Source of the DNA: Halorubrum sp. F4
GTDB lineage: Archaea; Halobacteriota; Halobacteria; Halobacteriales; Haloferacaceae
DNA: 64,000 nucleotides
Direction of reading: 5' to 3'
Assembly: GCF_027257195.1 (NCBI RefSeq)
Contig: NZ_JAPDFS010000004.1
Coordinates: 34,554 to 98,553 of the forward strand
Position numbers and translations under genes: made by a program. How positions within the stretch are numbered: the stretch's first letter is position 1; each line of letters opens with the position of its first letter. The notes beneath the pieces were generated by a model. That model made no database searches, was not told where the DNA came from, and saw only the letters and a program-made list of their open reading frames with translations. Below, one piece after another: positions 9,366-17,608 of this stretch.

Positions 9366-10535
9366 TCACCCGCTCCGGCCCGGGATCGACTCGCGTATCT
9401 CGCGTATCCGTTCCGGCTCGTCGATCCCCGCTCGAAGCACGAGCGCGAACACTTCCTCGCCGTCGGGGACTGGAGCATCCCCGCTCAGGATCGCCCCGGA
9501 ACCGGTCTCCTCGGCGAGCCATCGCCGACCGTCGGCGATCGCCTCGCGATTGAGCCAGGCGGGCGGACCGCCGACGACGAGCAGGGTTCGGTCGGCACGC
9601 CCCTCGGGCACCTCTATCGTGTTCTTTCCGCGGGTCGCCTTCCGGATCACCGTCTCGACGGCCGACACCGCGGCGCTCGCGTCCACCTTCTCCGGCTCCG
9701 AGGAACCGAACAGGCCCAGACCGAACCGCGACTCGGTTTCCGCCGGTTCGACCGCCTGCGTCGCGTACCCCAGCGCCGCGACGTCGCCCTCGTCGCCGAC
9801 CGCCCGAGCGATATCGCTCGCGTCGAGCACCTGCTGGGGCGTGACGGCGTCGGCGTCGCTCTCGCCCGCCCCGAACAGCGCCGCGATCCGATCGGCGACG
9901 ATCCCGTTCAGTCGGTCGCGAGCGTCCACGATCGTCTCGCCGGGGCGCAGCCACGCGTCGGTGTCGAAGGGGAGGACGGCGGTCGTTCCCTCCGAGAGCG
10001 CCCCGAGCGTCCGAGCCGCGTTCTTCTCCGTGAGCGGCCGTCGTGGACTCGATCCTCCGTGTCGGCTCGGTTCGTCGTCGCCGTTCTCCTTCCTGTCCGG
10101 CTCCGTGTCCGGGTCGCTCTCGGCGGACGCGGGGAGGACGGCTACCGAGTACACCGGTGCGTCGTACAGCGTTTCGAGCTCCGCGGCGAGCGCCGGTGCG
10201 ACCCCGCCGCCGGCGGCACCGCCGACGCCGACGACGAGAACGAACGCCTCCGCGATCGACGGGCGTTGGTCGTCGAGGGCTCGGCCGAGCTCGCTCGCGT
10301 GGACCTCTCCGAGCTCTCGGCCGGCATGGAGGTCTCCGTCGAGCCCGTCGCCGCCGGCGGCGTCCCCGAATCGGTATCGCCGGTCCTTGCCGAGCGACTC
10401 GAGGCGGTCGAGCGCCTCCATGTCCGTGTCGAACGCGGAGACGCCGTGGAGGAATCGGTCCCCGTCGCGGTCGGCCGTGAGCCGGTCGACGATCCGGCCG
10501 CCCGCCCCGCCGAGGCCGATGACGTGTACGCGCAT
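9366..10535 (-). CDS. Divergent CetZ/FtsZ-like tubulin-superfamily protein
   Basis: A 389-residue protein matching haloarchaeal CetZ along its length. The nucleotide-binding start is MRVHVIGLGGAGGRIVDRL. The tubulin signature loop is GVGGAAGGG at 103-111, where CetZ has GGGTGSG. VYSVAVLPAS, FDTDAW near 190 and ALFGAGE near 219 match CetZ blocks, and VLDASD corresponds to the T7 region. The asparagine of the CetZ FDNDAW block is a threonine here, and the signature loop has lost its Thr-Gly-Ser, so GTP handling may be altered. An acidic insert follows residue 136. CetZ proteins shape cells and drive motility; this paralogue's role is unknown. A TATA element at 10559-10566 overlaps the end of the upstream gene. 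Confidence 0.8.
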   Translation of the reverse strand: MRVHVIGLGGAGGRIVDRLTADRDGDRFLHGVSAFDTDMEALDRLESLGKDRRYRFGDAAGGDGLDGDLHAGRELGEVHASELGRALDDQRPSIAEAFVLVVGVGGAAGGGVAPALAAELETLYDAPVYSVAVLPASAESDPDTEPDRKENGDDEPSRHGGSSPRRPLTEKNAARTLGALSEGTTAVLPFDTDAWLRPGETIVDARDRLNGIVADRIAALFGAGESDADAVTPQQVLDASDIARAVGDEGDVAALGYATQAVEPAETESRFGLGLFGSSEPEKVDASAAVSAVETVIRKATRGKNTIEVPEGRADRTLLVVGGPPAWLNREAIADGRRWLAEETGSGAILSGDAPVPDGEEVFALVLRAGIDEPERIREIRESIPGRSG

Positions 10536-10562
10536 ACGTTCTCCCGGTCGGCGAACGGGGAT

Positions 10563-11771
10563 TTATGATCTTCGGCCGGTCGCGGAGCGGTCGCCCGGGA
10601 CGCCGGGCCAGTTGTCGTCGTCATCCGGACCCGACGCGCCGGCCCCGTCGTCGCCGGGGACCGTCCACTCGAACTCGTCGAGGCGGCACTGTCCGTCGGG
10701 GAGCCGTTCCGCGGGCTCCGGCTCCACCCCGAGCAGCCGGGGCAACGCGGTGTCCGCGAACGTCAGGACGAGCACCAACACGATCGGCGCGAGGAACAGT
10801 CCGTGAAAGCCGAACACGACGGGACCGAAGATGTACGCGAGCATCAACAGCCCGACGTGCGTCGTCTTTCCGCTGAAGTACGGCCGCAACACGATGTCGG
10901 GGATCGTGTCGACGACGACGACGGCCACGAGGAGGAACCCGACGACGTACACCAACAGTCCGGTGTCGTTCCCCATGACCGCCGGAACCGCGGTCGCCGC
11001 GGCCAACGGCAGGTAGACGACCTTCATTCCGATGACCGGTATCAGGCTCGCGACACCCGTGAGCGCACCCGCGAGGGTCGGATACGGAACGGAGACGGCC
11101 TCGGGTGCGACCAGGTTGTAGCCGGTGTACGTCGCGATCGCGATGATCGAGATGGCGATGACGTTGAGCAGGTTTCCGTACAACACCGCCTCGAGCTCCG
11201 CGTCGGCCGCCTCGAAGTACTCGCGGACGATCGCGTCGTCGTCGAACCGGAGCACCCACTCGTGGAACTTCGAGCCGTCCAAGAGGAGGTAGTAGGTGAC
11301 GACGACGGTGATGAGCAGGTTGAGGAGCAGCCCGGAGACCGTGTTCGTCAACAGCGCGGCGTTGTCGACGAGGAAGTCGATCAGCGGGTCGAACTGTCCA
11401 GACCGATACGCCTCGACGACGTTCCCGACCGAGAGGTTCGACAGCTCGGTCAGGCGCTGTACCCACTGGTTTCCCGAGCCGAGCGTCTCGGCGAGCGGGA
11501 AGTCCTCGATGAACCGCCGCGTCTCGACGACCAACAGCACCACGGCCGAACTCAAAAGCAGTATGAGCGGGACGGCGATCACCGAGAGGGCGGTCACCGC
11601 TCGGACTCGCGCGGGGAGCCGCAGTCGTTCGAGGTCGTAGTAGAACCGCCGAGTGGAGTAATAGAGGAAGACGGCGACGGTGAGGGCGGCGACGAAGCGA
11701 TAGGCGATGTAGCCGGCGATCAGCGAGACCGTGAGACCGAAGAGGGCGACGACGAAGCGCTTCTCGTCCAT
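10563..11771 (-). CDS. AI-2E family permease
   Basis: A 402-residue integral membrane protein with about eight hydrophobic segments, including an N-terminal pair (FVVALFGLTVSLIAGYIAYR) and the conserved late block DTIPDIVLRPYFSGKTTHVG typical of the AI-2E (YdiK/PerM) family. Members export small molecules or ions; the quorum-signal name does not hold for archaea. The C-terminal 50 residues are charged and cytoplasmic. A TATA element (minus-strand CATTTATGTT at about 11796-11805) lies about 25 bases before the ATG at 11771. The substrate is unknown. Confidence 0.9.
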   Translation of the reverse strand: MDEKRFVVALFGLTVSLIAGYIAYRFVAALTVAVFLYYSTRRFYYDLERLRLPARVRAVTALSVIAVPLILLLSSAVVLLVVETRRFIEDFPLAETLGSGNQWVQRLTELSNLSVGNVVEAYRSGQFDPLIDFLVDNAALLTNTVSGLLLNLLITVVVTYYLLLDGSKFHEWVLRFDDDAIVREYFEAADAELEAVLYGNLLNVIAISIIAIATYTGYNLVAPEAVSVPYPTLAGALTGVASLIPVIGMKVVYLPLAAATAVPAVMGNDTGLLVYVVGFLLVAVVVVDTIPDIVLRPYFSGKTTHVGLLMLAYIFGPVVFGFHGLFLAPIVLVLVLTFADTALPRLLGVEPEPAERLPDGQCRLDEFEWTVPGDDGAGASGPDDDDNWPGVPGDRSATGRRS

Positions 11772-11825
11772 GCGCGGACGTGTTCGACCTGGAACATAAA
11801 TGATGTGGAAGGTTCGAGGTCCGGT

Positions 11826-12938
11826 TCAGTTTCCCGCCGAGCCCGTGGTGAAACCGTCGTTCGCCTCCTCGGTCCGGTCGCTCGCCCCCTCGGCTCGATC
11901 ATCCGTCCCGTCGGCTCGCTCGCCGGTCCCGTCGGATCGATCGTCGTTCTCCGATCGAGGAGACCCGTTTTCCTCGTCCCGATGCCCGCCAGCGTCGTCG
12001 CGGACGGACGACCCCAACCGCTCCGCGACGACACGGTCCTGCCGGTCCAGTTGCTCGCGGTGTAAGGAGAGGATCATGTCGGCGAGCACGCCGAACACGA
12101 GGAGTTGCATGCCGAGGATGATCGCGCCGGTCGCGGCCACCGCGACTATCTCGTGGCCGACGCCGGAGACGATCCATCGGTAGAGGACGAACGCGGCCAT
12201 GACCGCCCCGGTGACCGTCGAGATCGTGCCGACGCTCCCGAAATAGAAGAGCGGGTTGTTGGTCTTCGCCTTCCGGTACAGCTCCAGGAATATCACGCCG
12301 CCGTCACGGACCGGGTGGAGGTTCGTCGAGGAGCCGTCGGGGCGTGGCCGGTACGTAACAGGGACGACCGCGACCGCGACCCGCTGTTTCACGCACTCGA
12401 CGGCCATCTCGGTCTCGACGCCGAACCCGTCGGCGGTGAGGGTGAGCCGGCGGAACGACTCGCGGGTGAACGCCCGATAACCGGAGAGGATGTCGCCGTA
12501 GTCCTCCCCGTGGATCGCGCGAAACGTCCCGTTGATGAGGCGGTTACCGACGCGGTTCAGCCGCGTCATCGCGCCCGGACGCATGTCCGCGAAGCGGTCC
12601 CCGATCACGTGTTCGGCCTCGCCCTCGAGAAGCGGGGTCAACATCGCCTCCGCGTCCCCGGCGTCGTAGGTGGCGTCCGCGTCGGCCATCAGGACGTACG
12701 GGGCGCCGACGTGCTCGCGGACGCCCTCGCGGATCGCCTGACCCTTTCCCTCGCCGGACTGTTCGACGACGCGTGCGCCGGCCTCGCGGGCGATCTCGCG
12801 GGTTTCGTCGGTCGACCCCCCGTCGACGACGAGGACGTTCGCGAGGCCCTCCTCCCGGAACGAGGAGACGACGGTCCCGACGGTCTCGGCCTCCTCGTAG
12901 GCCGGCAACAGGACGCAGACGTCGTCGAAGTCGCTCAT
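11826..12938 (-). CDS. aglJ: Dolichol-phosphate glucosyltransferase AglJ (protein N-glycosylation)
   Basis: A GT-A family transferase that in Haloferax adds the first sugar to dolichol phosphate for S-layer N-glycosylation. The 370-residue protein begins MSDFDDVCVLLPAYEEAETV, has the nucleotide-sugar motifs VVDGGSTDETREIA and MADADATY, and the AglJ-typical blocks AMTRLNRVGNRLINGTFR, DILSGYRAFTRES and TYRPRPDGSSTNLHP. Two transmembrane segments follow at about 225-290 and tie it to the membrane. The last 60 residues are a charged low-complexity tail not normal for AglJ. The start at 12938 is preferred to longer frames because GTTTAGC, read on the minus strand at about 12963-12969, gives TATA spacing. 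No other agl gene is nearby. Confidence 0.9.
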   Translation of the reverse strand: MSDFDDVCVLLPAYEEAETVGTVVSSFREEGLANVLVVDGGSTDETREIAREAGARVVEQSGEGKGQAIREGVREHVGAPYVLMADADATYDAGDAEAMLTPLLEGEAEHVIGDRFADMRPGAMTRLNRVGNRLINGTFRAIHGEDYGDILSGYRAFTRESFRRLTLTADGFGVETEMAVECVKQRVAVAVVPVTYRPRPDGSSTNLHPVRDGGVIFLELYRKAKTNNPLFYFGSVGTISTVTGAVMAAFVLYRWIVSGVGHEIVAVAATGAIILGMQLLVFGVLADMILSLHREQLDRQDRVVAERLGSSVRDDAGGHRDEENGSPRSENDDRSDGTGERADGTDDRAEGASDRTEEANDGFTTGSAGN

Positions 12939-13038
12939 CGTCCGGGCGATATCGGCCGAGTCGCTAAACTCTGTCCCTCCGGTCGCAAAACGACGGGAGA
13001 CCCACACGCTCATGTATCCCACCGACGTATGTGGTGGC

Positions 13039-13434
13039 ATGTCACAGGCACTCGAAGAACACGCCGAGGCGCTACTCAGCGCGGCGCGGACCGCGACGGG
13101 GGACGAGCTGCGGAGCCTCACGTACTTCACCGAAGAGGAGGTCGAACAGCTCTACCTGCGGAGCGATCTGAGCCGGACCGCCGACCTCGTCGGGTTCGCC
13201 GAGAGCGAACGACACGGGTTCCACGCGCAGTCGCTGTACGCCAACACGCAGCTCGGGAACTACTTCTTCACCGTCCGGGTGTTCGAGAACGGCTACCTCA
13301 CCCGGGTGATTGCCAACGACCACGGCGTCTGGGTGACGACCGATTCGATGGAGATCGATCGCTTCGAGGAGCTCGCCAGCGCGCTCGCGGAGATCCTCCG
13401 CTCGTTCGATCCCGCCGCGATCGACGAGGAGTGA
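13039..13434 (+). CDS. Conserved haloarchaeal protein (DUF7522-like)
   Basis: A 131-residue acidic protein of a family I recognise only from haloarchaea. Its conserved core includes LRSLTYFTEEEVEQLYLR, then ERHGFHAQSLYANTQLGNYF and TVRVFENGYLTRVI, and a C-terminal helix. The fold looks like a small alpha/beta sensor or regulatory domain, but no function is established. The start is taken at 13039; an in-frame ATG nine codons upstream (13012) is possible. It is divergent from aglJ. Confidence 0.75.
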   Translation: MSQALEEHAEALLSAARTATGDELRSLTYFTEEEVEQLYLRSDLSRTADLVGFAESERHGFHAQSLYANTQLGNYFFTVRVFENGYLTRVIANDHGVWVTTDSMEIDRFEELASALAEILRSFDPAAIDEE

Positions 13435-13450
13435 CCTCGGAGAGTTCCTC

Positions 13451-13603
13451 TCAGTCTAGCTCGGTCTTCCGTTTCGAGACCAGCCGGTCGGCGTGAACCG
13501 GCTTCGTCACGTCACCGTTCGTGCCGCCTTGAACCGGCTCCATCGGCTTCTTCCTGCTGTCGATGCCCCTCCGTCGTCGCTTTGGTCGCGGTCGGGTGCT
13601 CAC
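13451..13603 (-). CDS. Small basic protein, 50 residues, candidate
   Basis: A GTG-initiated frame on the minus strand encodes 50 residues beginning MSTRPRPKRRRRGIDSRKKP and ending HADRLVSKRKTELD. It is strongly basic, which is rare in a haloarchaeal proteome and suggests nucleic-acid or ribosome binding if real. The MST start is common in this organism (compare 2845, 29073, 52010). It occupies a gap between two plus-strand genes and would share a divergent promoter region with the AbrB-PhoU gene. No homologue is recalled, so the evidence is composition, start and position only. Confidence 0.42.
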   Translation of the reverse strand: MSTRPRPKRRRRGIDSRKKPMEPVQGGTNGDVTKPVHADRLVSKRKTELD

Positions 13604-13647
13604 GGATCGATACCCAACCGCACACTGCTATGACCGATCACCTTGTA

Positions 13648-13665
13648 TATTCGCTCGAGCGTATA
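13648..13665. promoter_or_regulatory. Palindrome in the divergent region before the AbrB-PhoU gene
   Basis: CGCTCGAGCG at 13652-13661 is a perfect 10-bp palindrome. After one mismatched pair the symmetry continues for three more pairs (TAT/ATA), giving an 18-bp operator-like element flanked by AT-rich TATA-like bases. It lies about 50-65 bases upstream of the AbrB-PhoU start and 45-60 upstream of the basic small ORF on the other strand. Confidence 0.4.
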
Positions 13666-13712
13666 ATGAACATAGGAACAAGGTTAAGGTATCTCACGCG
13701 ATACCAACGGAT

Positions 13713-14744
13713 ATGGAAACGCGGAAGGTCCAGCGGCTGGGACCGTCGACGCTGGCGATGACGCTCCCCGCCGAGTGGGCACAGGAACACGGCGTGAACA
13801 AGGGTGACGAGGTCTCCCTGCGGATGGGAGGAAAGGGGACGCTGACGGTGCTGCCCGAGTCGGTGAGCTCGGAGGAATCGGAGGCGGTGATCAACGCGGA
13901 CGGACTCGATGCACGGGCGCTCGAGCGGGCCGTCGTCGCCCAGTACGTGCTCGGCCGGCGCGTGATCCACGTCCGGAGCGAGGGGACCCTCGACAGCGAA
14001 CACATCAACGCGGTGTACAAAGCCGAGACCCAGCTCATGGGACTCGGCGTGATAGAGGAGACGCCGGAGGACATCTCGATCCGCTGTTCCGTCGACCCCG
14101 AGGACTTCACGCTCGACAACCTCCTCGAACGGTTGGAGAACACCGGCTCGACGATGCGCGGCGAGGCCGTCAAGGCGCTCGCCCACGGCAACGCCGACCT
14201 CGCTCAGCGCGCGCTCAACCGCGAGCGGCAGGCGAACAAGATCTTCGTGCTCCTGTTGCGGCTGATCTTCACGGCCTACCAGAACCCGAACCTCGCTCGG
14301 GCGGTCGGACTGGAGGAGGGATTCCCCCTCATCGGGTACCGGTCGGTCGCGAAGAACCTCGAGCTCACCGCCGACAACGCCGAGGACATCGCCGACATCG
14401 TGATGGAGGCCGACGGCCACACGCTCGACGTCGACAAGTCCACGATGCGGCAGATCCGCGAGTTCACGGACCAGGTGGACGAGCTCACCGCGCTGGCGGT
14501 CCGGGCCGTCGTCGAGCGCGACTACGACCTCACCGTCGAGTGCCGCGACCTCTTCGCGCGACTCGAGGACCGCGAACAGGAGATCCTCGGCGAACTGCCC
14601 GACGACCTCGACAACGACGTGTTGTTGATGACGCGAGAGGTGCTCGTCAGCCTCCAGCACACGGCGGAGTACGCCATGCGAAACGCCGAGATCGCCGCGA
14701 ACCTTGCGCTCAACGAGGCGTCCGACCACGTCGACATCGTCTGA
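13713..14744 (+). CDS. Phosphate-uptake-type regulator with AbrB and PhoU domains
   Basis: A 343-residue protein. Residues 1-45 (METRKVQRLGPSTLAMTLPA, then DEVSLRMG) form a SpoVT/AbrB swapped-hairpin DNA-binding domain. The remainder is helical with two PhoU-like repeats; the second is recognisable from KNLELTADNAEDIADIVMEA and the end from LLMTREVLVSLQHTAEYAMR. Haloarchaeal members of this architecture are annotated as phosphate signalling regulators. The start at 13713 has GTTAAGG 24-30 bases upstream, and the longer in-frame start would read through that promoter. No phosphate transporter adjoins it; a plain PhoU lies at 51242. Confidence 0.88.
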   Translation: METRKVQRLGPSTLAMTLPAEWAQEHGVNKGDEVSLRMGGKGTLTVLPESVSSEESEAVINADGLDARALERAVVAQYVLGRRVIHVRSEGTLDSEHINAVYKAETQLMGLGVIEETPEDISIRCSVDPEDFTLDNLLERLENTGSTMRGEAVKALAHGNADLAQRALNRERQANKIFVLLLRLIFTAYQNPNLARAVGLEEGFPLIGYRSVAKNLELTADNAEDIADIVMEADGHTLDVDKSTMRQIREFTDQVDELTALAVRAVVERDYDLTVECRDLFARLEDREQEILGELPDDLDNDVLLMTREVLVSLQHTAEYAMRNAEIAANLALNEASDHVDIV

Positions 14745-14849
14745 GCGACGGGACCACGTCTCCGACGCGTCCCCGCTTTCTCGCCTTCTCGTTCGCGCGC
14801 AGGTCGCCAGGTTCGCATGAACTAAGTGTCCACCCGCGAAGCGGTTCGT

Positions 14850-15032
14850 ATGACCGAGGGATCCATCGCGTCCGACAAGGGGATCGGCGTGACGCTCGCA
14901 CTGTCGGCCGTCGCGGTGGTCGGCGCAGTCGTGATGTACGGCCACCCGACCCAGTACGGCAAGGCTTGGGGGTTCGCGGCGGCGTTCGTCTTCGCGCTGT
15001 TGGCGGTCGTCGCCGTCCAGGCGTTCGAGTGA
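14850..15032 (+). CDS. Small two-helix membrane protein (DUF7525-like)
   Basis: A 60-residue protein with two transmembrane helices: VTLALSAVAVVGAVVMYG and WGFAAAFVFALLAVVAVQAF. It matches a haloarchaea-specific family of roughly 60 residues with the MTE...DKGIG start. Its role is unknown. The ATG at 14850 is preferred to a GTG at 14826 because ACTAAG at 14821-14826 sits at TATA distance from the ATG. Confidence 0.72.
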   Translation: MTEGSIASDKGIGVTLALSAVAVVGAVVMYGHPTQYGKAWGFAAAFVFALLAVVAVQAFE

Positions 15033-15101
15033 GACGACGCGACGAGAATCCGGACGCCTCGACGAGAAACCGTTAACCCCGTCTGACACCAACGTCCAAC
15101 G

Positions 15102-15326
15102 ATGACCGAGTACACCGAGGAGGAGCGGCGGATCCTCGCGTACCTCACGGACAGCGTCACCCGTGGCGAGCGGTACGTCCGCTCGAAGACGATCGCCGAC
15201 GCGATCGGTCTCACCGCCAAGCAGGTCGGCTCCAGGCTCCCGCGACTCGCCGAGAAGGCCGACGACGTCGAGATCGAGAAGTGGGGCCGCGCCCGCTCGA
15301 CGACGTGGCGCGTGACGCAGGGCTGA
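15102..15326 (+). CDS. Small winged-helix protein (DUF7123-like)
   Basis: A 74-residue haloarchaeal protein with a winged-helix pattern: ERRILAYLTDSVTRGERYVR, then the recognition segment TAKQVGSRLPRLAEKADDVE and a wing ending TTWRVTQG. It probably binds DNA as a small regulator, but its targets are unknown. CGTTAACC at about 15070-15077 is a suitable TATA element for the ATG at 15102. Confidence 0.78.
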   Translation: MTEYTEEERRILAYLTDSVTRGERYVRSKTIADAIGLTAKQVGSRLPRLAEKADDVEIEKWGRARSTTWRVTQG

Positions 15327-15438
15327 CGGGTCGCGCGGGAAGCGACCCGACCGTGAGGACCCGATCGAACCTGTTCGAGGTCGGCGGTCGGATCCGCGAC
15401 TCCACCCTTTTATTCACCCCCCGTTCGTATCCGGATCC

Positions 15439-15867
15439 ATGACCGTCCGAGTCTCCCGGACGTTCGAGTTCGATGCCCCCGCCGAGGACGTGTGGGCGTT
15501 CATCTCGGACGCGGAGAAGCGTGCAGGAGCGATCAGCGTGGTCGACACCTTCGAGGTCCACGGGGACGGGACGGCGACGTGGCACGTCGCGCTCCCGATC
15601 CCGATGATCCGGTCGACGATCACGGTCGACACCGAGGAGGTCGAACGCGACCCGCCGAACCGGGTGAAGTTCGTCGGCAGATCGAGCGCGTTCCGGGTGA
15701 CCGGCGAACACGTCATCAGCGAGACCGATGGAGGGTGTCAGCTCGCGAACGAGTTCGTCGTCGAGGGGAAACTGCCCGGCGTCGAGTCCTTCTTCAAGCG
15801 TAACTTCGACGCGGAGCTCGACAACTTGGAGGAGGCGCTCCGCGGGTCGCTGACGCTCGACGCCTGA
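15439..15867 (+). CDS. SRPBCC-family (CoxG-like) protein
   Basis: A 142-residue START/Bet v1-type protein with a deep hydrophobic ligand pocket. The start MTVRVSRTFEFDAPAEDVWA and VWAFISDAEK are typical of the SRPBCC fold, and the long C-terminal helix (FFKRNFDAELDNLEEALR) closes the pocket. CoxG-like members bind lipids or quinones or assist membrane enzymes. There is no informative neighbour. CTTTTATTC at 15408-15416 gives a clear TATA element at leaderless distance. Confidence 0.85.
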   Translation: MTVRVSRTFEFDAPAEDVWAFISDAEKRAGAISVVDTFEVHGDGTATWHVALPIPMIRSTITVDTEEVERDPPNRVKFVGRSSAFRVTGEHVISETDGGCQLANEFVVEGKLPGVESFFKRNFDAELDNLEEALRGSLTLDA

Positions 15868-16517
15868 GCCCGATCGACGTCCGAACGCCCTCGGACCGGA
15901 GACGGTCCGGATCGATCCGGTCTCCGTGGATTTATACGCGAGGGAACCGTACCTGACGTTGCCGGAGTTCGACGCTTTTCTCGTCGAAGTTCGGCGACAA
16001 CGACCCGCGCCCGTCCCACCTCGGGCGACGGCCCGATACAGCCTGGGGGTCCGCTGTTCGGTGCCGTCTCCCGTCCGCCCGCCTCCCGTCTTCACCCCTT
16101 CGCCTTTCGCCGTCCTTGGCCGTTCGTCGCCCCCAAGTCGTGTCGAAGTGTCCATCCGTCCGCGCCGGGAGTATCAACGAGGATAATTCGAGCGACACCT
16201 TCTTGGCCCGTTTCGGCGAGGCTTCGAACGCCGCGGACGAACTCGGTCGACCACCCGTTTCGGGCATGGTCGGCCCACCACTCGCTTCCACCGTCCGTCG
16301 TCCGTCGGCGTGGGTTCGGGCCACCCGCTCCCACCACCCGGACCCGTTCGAGGCGTGGAAGCACGGATCCCTCTCTTCGAGTCGATCCGAACCGTTGAGA
16401 GCTGCCGCGAACTGCCGAGGGTCAACCCGAACCGTCGAGTCACGACACGAACCGCGAGTCACGACCCCGTCGTCGAAACGCAAGGACGATAGGTCTCTGT
16501 GGAGAACGTCCGTTCGA
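15868..16517. other. 650-bp gap without a convincing gene; hairpins and an orphan promoter
   Basis: No frame here has a convincing start, codon bias or family match. It contains a 7-bp hairpin with a GAGA loop at 15892-15909, an overlapping palindrome CGGATCGATCCG, a TATA-like TTTATACG at 15931-15938 that points rightwards to no gene, and a 7-bp stem with 7-base loop (TTCGACG/CGTCGAA) at 15968-15988, just after the start point expected from that TATA. It is less GC-rich than its neighbours. A noncoding RNA or decayed gene would fit; neither is shown. Confidence 0.5.
15892..15909 (+). terminator. Hairpin after the SRPBCC gene
   Basis: CGGACCG and CGGTCCG form a perfect 7-bp stem closed by the tetraloop GAGA (GNRA type), 25 bases past the stop. 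No U-rich run follows, so termination is only one possibility; a structured RNA end is another. Confidence 0.4.
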
Positions 16518-17543
16518 ATGTTCCCCCGCGAGTACCGCGGCGTCGCCTTCGCGGTCGGCCTCTTCCTCGTCGTCCAGCTGGGCGCGCTGGCGCTGGTCCC
16601 CGAGTTCACGGAGAGCGGCTATCAACCCGTCGAGAACCCGCAGGACCCGACGAACAGTCTCGTGTACATCGTCGCCATCGTCGCCATGACTGGGCTGATG
16701 CTCGCCGCGTTCCGCTACGAGTTCGACTGGGCGATCCGCCTGCTGATCGTCGGGGTCTCCGCGTGGCTCTCGTGGTACGTGTTCTCCGCGATCGTCCCGC
16801 CGCTTCTCGCCACCGTCCCCGCGGTCGCGGTCGCGGTCGGCCTGCTCGTCCACCCCGAGTGGTACGTCGTCGACACCGCGGGGGTGTTGATGGGCGCGGG
16901 GGCGGCCGGCCTCTTCGGGATCTCCTTCGGGATCCTCCCCGCGCTCGTCCTCCTGACGTTCCTCGCCGTCTACGACGCGATATCGGTGTACGGAACCGAA
17001 CACATGCTCTCGCTCGCGGAGGGCGTGATGGACCTGAACATCCCGGTCGTCCTCGTGATCCCGCTTTCGCTCTCCTACTCGCTCCTCGAGGAGGACGATC
17101 CAGCCAACGGCGATGAGGTCCACGACGATGAGATCCACGACGAGATCGACGATGGCGAGGCCGACGAGGCCGTTGCCGACGAGGCCGTTGCCGACGACGT
17201 CGGCCGCGATACTGCCGCCGACGTCCCCGACATCGAGGACCGCGACGCCTTCTTCATCGGCCTCGGCGACGCCGTCATCCCGGCGGTGATGGTCGCCAGC
17301 GCCGCGACCTTCTCGTCGGCCCCGGCGCTCTCGGTCCCGTTCATCGGGCTCAACCTCCCGGCGCTCCTCGCGATGGCCGGCACGCTCGTCGGTCTCCTCG
17401 TCCTGTTGCGCTGGGTGATGAAGGGGCGGCCCCACGCCGGCTTGCCCCTGCTCAACGGCGGGGCGATCGGCGGCTACCTGCTCGGAGCGCTCGTCGCCGG
17501 CGTCCCACTCGTCGAGGCGCTCGGGCTCGGCGTCGTGTTCTAG
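16518..17543 (+). CDS. Presenilin/SPP-type intramembrane aspartyl protease
   Basis: A 341-residue polytopic membrane protein of the archaeal presenilin homologue family, which cleaves transmembrane segments of other proteins. The two catalytic aspartates are visible: VYDAISVYG (Asp153) and GLGDAV (Asp251, the GxGD motif). The third conserved element, normally PAL, is replaced by GLPLLNGG near 308-315. Between the catalytic helices lies an acidic loop (about 191-243) rich in Asp and Glu with a repeated DEAVA unit. The start is the ATG at 16518, followed by MFPREYRG and the first helix. Substrates are unknown. Confidence 0.88.
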   Translation: MFPREYRGVAFAVGLFLVVQLGALALVPEFTESGYQPVENPQDPTNSLVYIVAIVAMTGLMLAAFRYEFDWAIRLLIVGVSAWLSWYVFSAIVPPLLATVPAVAVAVGLLVHPEWYVVDTAGVLMGAGAAGLFGISFGILPALVLLTFLAVYDAISVYGTEHMLSLAEGVMDLNIPVVLVIPLSLSYSLLEEDDPANGDEVHDDEIHDEIDDGEADEAVADEAVADDVGRDTAADVPDIEDRDAFFIGLGDAVIPAVMVASAATFSSAPALSVPFIGLNLPALLAMAGTLVGLLVLLRWVMKGRPHAGLPLLNGGAIGGYLLGALVAGVPLVEALGLGVVF

Positions 17544-17608
17544 CTAGCCATCGAGATCCGGCTCCGGTGGCCACAAAGGACTTGTCGGCGGCGTTGGACG
17601 CCACGCGT

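Noticed and set aside
7471-10806. 1111-codon plus-strand open frame across four minus-strand genes
   Set aside because: No domain is recognisable, and the minus strand holds the dehydrogenase, hypothetical, CetZ-like and permease genes with promoters.
16116-16517. N-terminal extension of the presenilin-type protease
   Set aside because: The upstream frame is Ser/Arg-rich, unlike haloarchaeal proteins, and the ATG at 16518 leads directly into the first membrane helix.
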